From JAVJUV01 sp040220415 (lineage in GTDB: Bacteria; Pseudomonadota; Alphaproteobacteria; Rhodobacterales; Rhodobacteraceae): DNA of 64,000 nucleotides. The DNA is taken from NCBI GenBank assembly GCA_040220415.1, contig JAVJUV010000091.1, positions 1-64,000 of the forward strand, written 5' to 3'. A model generated the notes under the pieces. It made no database searches. It worked only from the letters and a program-made list of their open reading frames with translations, and was not told the origin of the DNA. Positions 61,194-64,000 of this stretch are shown in pieces (the stretch's first letter is position 1; each line of letters begins with the position of its first letter). A program made the position numbers and the translations under genes.

Positions 61194-61275
61194 ATGTAGG
61201 GTCCGTTCTAGGGCCCTAAACGAATGCCATTGGGAGCAATTGATTGCAACAGATGACCTCGCGGAAACGACGTAA

Positions 61276-61299
61276 GTATATGCTGTATATGTACGTATA
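61276..61299. repeat. phased GTATA repeats upstream of int
   Basis: GTATA at 61276, 61285 and 61295, about one helical turn apart, between the int start and attR. Possible Int/Xis arm sites or int promoter elements. Confidence 0.4.
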
Positions 61300-61337
61300 C
61301 CGCCAAGTCGCCACAGCATACGACAGGATCATGGCGG

Positions 61338-61352
61338 CCTGTCTCTCCGCCA
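61338..61352 (+). other. attR core repeat
   Basis: CCTGTCTCTCCGCCA, identical to the 3' end of tRNA-Ser(GGA). It is flanked by unrelated sequence on both sides, consistent with an attachment site. Confidence 0.9.
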
Positions 61353-61727
61353 GCCACACCAGCAAAATGTCTCTGCCTCGGCGTTAGCCCGCCAAGAGGC
61401 GGAAATTAGGCCGGTTTTCATAGCGAATCCGTCTCGTCCGCCAGTTCCTGGCCTCGTTTCCGGGGCTGTTTGCGCGCCCTTGTCGGGCCGGTCTCTGCCC
61501 GCGCGCCCGGAGGATGAGTTTCGCCGTTATCAGGGAAATTTCTGCGATTCAGGGCCATTAACAGGTAGATTCCAGGAACGCTCCCGGAGCTCCCCTGAAA
61601 GAACAACGTCATTTCAGCATCTTAGTGCTGTCCTGACCGTGCCTCCTGTTTTTCTCCGATAACAGGTGGATCAGCACCTGTTATGGCGCCTGTTATCACC
61701 TGTTACAGGGGTATTTTAACTGCCGTA
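61353..61727. other. 375-base region with palindromic repeat array
   Basis: No gene. ATAACAGGTG (61659-61668), spacer GATCAG and CACCTGTTAT (61675-61684) form a perfect 10-bp palindrome. Two more CCTGTTA half-sites follow at 61689-61705, and a stray TAACAGGT occurs near 61559. It adjoins the end of the serine recombinase relic, so it may be its old recombination site. Confidence 0.6.
61659..61705. repeat. palindromic array of CACCTGTTAT half-sites
   Basis: One perfect inverted pair with 6-bp spacer plus two direct half-sites downstream (CCTGTTAT, CACCTGTTA). This is the layout of a dimeric-protein binding array. Confidence 0.7.
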
Positions 61728-62395
61728 TCAGGTGATCAGGGATTCCCGGGCAAATCCGAGGACCTGCCGCTGATCGCCCCAGGCAAGGGGCAGATCGCAC
61801 TCGAGGATGCGGGCCAGCGACAGGTCATGCGGTTGTTTCCCGCTCAGAATCGCGCGCTGGATATCGGGCGCAATAAAGGCGAGACGGACGAGCTTCCGCC
61901 GATGCGGTGTCACGGGTGACGTTTCCAGAACGGGGTCTCCGGATCGATCCTTGCCCACCATGCTGTGTGCTTCCCGTAGTGCCCGGATCAGGACCGGGTC
62001 CCGATTGGCCTGCCCGGGGGCACCTCCGATGACTTCGGTCCTGCCTCCCCGGATTGCAAACCGGAGGGGCAGCACGATCCTGCAGAGCGTACGTTCGGCC
62101 GGATCGGGCGCGGCGGTTCCACCCTGGCTGAGCCGGCTACCTTCCTCGCGAAGGTGTCGTTCCAGTTCATAGACTGAACCGAGTTCCGGGTACGTCCAGA
62201 AGATGCACCGCACGATCTCGGACTCTTTGGCATTCGCGCGCAATTTTTGCGATCCGGGTTCAGGCCGATCATAGCCCATCGGGACATTGCCTCCTATCCA
62301 AATGACATTCGAAGACCTCGAGCATCCGGGCGAAATCCGCGAGCGATCGGGTCAGACGGCCGATCTTGTAGCCTTGAACGAATGTCGGTCTTGAT
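61728..62395 (-). pseudogene. decayed large serine recombinase
   Basis: Reading leftward, YKIGRLTRSLADFARMLEVF is part of the catalytic domain. After a deletion and frame change, WIGGNVPMGYDRPE and EIVRCIFWTYPELGSVYELE belong to the recombinase domain. The end, LVRLAFIAPDIQRAILSGKQ and LPLAWGDQRQVLGF, is the typical C-terminus. The N-terminal Ser nucleophile region is gone. It lies just outside attR, so it is not island cargo by this boundary. Confidence 0.8.
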
Positions 62396-62605
62396 GGTTC
62401 GACACGGTTCTCCTCGTCATCGCGGTTTGCGGATATGGCAACAGCCAGAATGCCGGCGGCAACATGGTTCGGCGGCGACATTGCACGGTTTATCCTTCGC
62501 CGGATGGAACCCGAATCGATCAGGCGCAATCACCGGAGATAGACCTGTCGGGTCGGGGCGGTTAATACTGCCCTGCCTCAATCATGCGAACAGGGGGAGC
62601 GCTGC

Positions 62606-64000
62606 ATGGTTATGGTCGGGATGCGCCGCCTGGCAACACGCGCATTTGTGGCGCTGATACTGCTGACGCAGGTCGCGTGCGCCCCGCGCGAGGGATATGG
62701 GCTGCGCGACGGCGGGGTTCCATCGAAGCAGGGCAGGTACTGGCGGGCAAGCGAGGGCACGCTGTTCCTTGACCCCGACGGGCCGGAGCAACCCGACGCG
62801 CAATTCGTGATACCCGATCTGCATGCAAGACGCTCGGAGATCCGGCTGGAAGCGGTCTCGCGGCATCCGATGAGAATTGAGATCCGCTGCGAGGGACCCG
62901 CGCGCATCCGCCGTGAAGACACCGCCGATCAGCGCGTGTTTCCCGGCAGGCCCGGACACGTCCGGCTGCCGCCGCGCAACCACGGCGCCGCGATACTGGA
63001 CTGGCGACCCGAGAGCGGGGACTGCCGTGTCGACTGGGGCGACGGCCACAGCGTCGCTCTGCGCCCGGAGAGCGAGGCCCTGCCGCATCTTTCGGAGATG
63101 TCGCGCGCGTCGCTGGCTTGCCGGGTGGACCCGGTTTCGCGACCCGGTCCGCTTGAGAAGGTGTTTCTGGACGATGGTGCGATGCTTCAGACCTGCCCGG
63201 TTGCCCCGGGACGCGTCAGGTTGCTGAGCGATCCGCTGGACGCCTTGAACGCGCGGATCGAGGCGCTGACCGGAAGCACCGTGCCCCGTGACATGCTGAG
63301 CGGCGGCAATCCCGAATTGCCTCTCGATTTTTCGCGGGCGCCCGAACTTGACCTGATCCAGTTGTCCTATCTGCATGTGCGGGCCGATTTCGTCGGATAC
63401 CTGACGGCGCGCATGCTGGCCTATCACGCGATGCGGGGCACGCAGGTGCGCATTCTTGTGACCGGCCTGCTGATGCCCGAGAAGGACCGCATCTTCTACG
63501 ATACGCTGGCGGCGCGGTATCCGAACATCCAGATCCAGTACTACGAGTGGCGCCATCGCGGGCTGGCACGGCCGGACGACATCATCAACCGGTTTCACCG
63601 CGTGCAGCACACGCGCGCCTTCCTGGTCCTTTCGCCGGAGCCCGGACGCTCGCGCTTCATCTTCGGCGGGCGCAACCTGCATGATGGTTTCTTCTTCCCG
63701 GCCCCCTTCGATCTGCAGGACTGGCCGTATCTGCACACCTATGTCGAGGGCGGCTTTCAGGACGTCAGCTTCTATTCCGTCTACGAGGATCTGGAGGTCG
63801 AGCTGCGGGATGACCGGGCCGTGCGCAGCGTTGCCGCGCACCAGCTGGCGCTGTGGAACCGCGATGCCGAAACACAGCATGTCGGCCCCTTCCGCACAGA
63901 AAGCACCGATCGGGTTCGCGGCATGCGGCATTATCTGTCGCTGCCCTGGGCGGACGGGCGCGACCAGATCCGCTGGTTCGCCGATGCCATAGATGCGGCC
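62606..64000 (+). CDS. phospholipase D-like lipoprotein, partial
   Basis: 465 codons to the window edge, no stop. ATG 62606 with GGGGAG upstream. A lipoprotein signal peptide ends LTQVACAP (lipobox Cys about residue 25). After a beta-rich N-terminus, the PLD-type region shows VQHTRAFLVLSPEPGRSRF and GGRNLHDGFFF, where a standard HKD motif would have His-x-Lys; here it is His-Thr-Arg. The second HKD half lies outside the window or is degenerate. Envelope-localised; substrate unknown. Confidence 0.75.
   Translation, partial: MVMVGMRRLATRAFVALILLTQVACAPREGYGLRDGGVPSKQGRYWRASEGTLFLDPDGPEQPDAQFVIPDLHARRSEIRLEAVSRHPMRIEIRCEGPARIRREDTADQRVFPGRPGHVRLPPRNHGAAILDWRPESGDCRVDWGDGHSVALRPESEALPHLSEMSRASLACRVDPVSRPGPLEKVFLDDGAMLQTCPVAPGRVRLLSDPLDALNARIEALTGSTVPRDMLSGGNPELPLDFSRAPELDLIQLSYLHVRADFVGYLTARMLAYHAMRGTQVRILVTGLLMPEKDRIFYDTLAARYPNIQIQYYEWRHRGLARPDDIINRFHRVQHTRAFLVLSPEPGRSRFIFGGRNLHDGFFFPAPFDLQDWPYLHTYVEGGFQDVSFYSVYEDLEVELRDDRAVRSVAAHQLALWNRDAETQHVGPFRTESTDRVRGMRHYLSLPWADGRDQIRWFADAIDAA

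Larger units (their letters stand above)
25922..61352. mobile_element. 35.4-kb integrated defence island at tRNA-Ser(GGA)
   Basis: Bounded by an exact 15-bp direct repeat, CCTGTCTCTCCGCCA. The left copy is the tRNA 3' end and the right copy is at 61338-61352. A P4-type integrase lies at the right end, reading inward. The interior holds a mobility/replication set (int, AlpA-like, DUF3987) and at least four nuclease- or helicase-based modules. There are no conjugation genes or replication origin that I recognise, so it is probably mobilised by other elements. Confidence 0.9.

Noticed and set aside
61418..61612. 64-codon minus-strand frame right of attR
   Set aside because: No start context or homology; probably decayed DNA between attR and the serine recombinase relic.

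Overview
The window looks like part of a Rhodobacteraceae (Roseobacter-group alphaproteobacterium) chromosome. It is high-GC and carries family-typical clusters: the tellurite locus trgA-trgB-cysK, ccoGHIS preceded by a perfect FNR-type box, a glnB-glnA operon, rpmJ beside a tRNA, and a DegP/HtrA protease. No rRNA, CRISPR array or intact insertion sequence was seen.

Layout. 1-25.8 kb is core chromosome: an exported-protein fragment, a DUF3775 protein, pnp, a TerB-like membrane protein, a Gfo/Idh/MocA oxidoreductase, a deleted methyltransferase relic, rpmJ, tRNA-Val(GAC), an N-formylglutamate amidohydrolase-family gene, a GT2 glycosyltransferase, degP, ccoS-ccoI-ccoH-ccoG, a GNAT-like gene, glnA-glnB, a bifunctional NAD(P)HX repair gene with a foreign-looking internal patch, cfa, trgA-trgB-cysK, an MscS channel and an AlaX-type editing protein, ending at tRNA-Ser(GGA). 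62.6-64 kb returns to core with a phospholipase-D-like lipoprotein.

25.9-61.35 kb is a 35.4-kb genomic island. It sits at the 3' end of tRNA-Ser(GGA). The last 15 bp of that tRNA (25922-25936) recur exactly at 61338-61352, next to a P4-type tyrosine integrase. Its mobility and replication end holds int, an unknown gene, an AlpA-like HTH protein and a DUF3987 primase/helicase-like protein. The rest is mostly anti-phage-type cargo.

Cargo modules: (A) a leftward, translationally coupled operon of WYL regulator, SbcD-like phosphoesterase, SbcC/YhaN-like ATPase, TM0106-type RecB-like nuclease fused to an SF1 helicase, and a HEPN-type protein. (B) a divergent rightward operon of a Upf1-like SF1 helicase with a C-terminal DUF559/Vsr-like nuclease, a membrane-anchored coiled-coil protein, a membrane-anchored coiled-coil McrB-like AAA+ ATPase, a DUF2357 (McrC N-terminal-like) protein and an Hsp70/actin-fold-like protein. 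(C) a membrane protein with a PD-(D/E)XK-like core between two membrane regions. (D) an unknown Cys-rich protein and a standalone PD-(D/E)XK nuclease. (E) a Gabija-like GajA/GajB pair with a coupled third gene. A and B are the best candidates for little-described systems. A pairs a DNA-end-processing machine with a possible RNase toxin; B resembles the coiled-coil McrBC-derived (CoCoNuT-type) conflict systems but uses a chaperone-fold partner and no obvious McrC nuclease. All functional statements come from motif reading and gene order; no database search was run.
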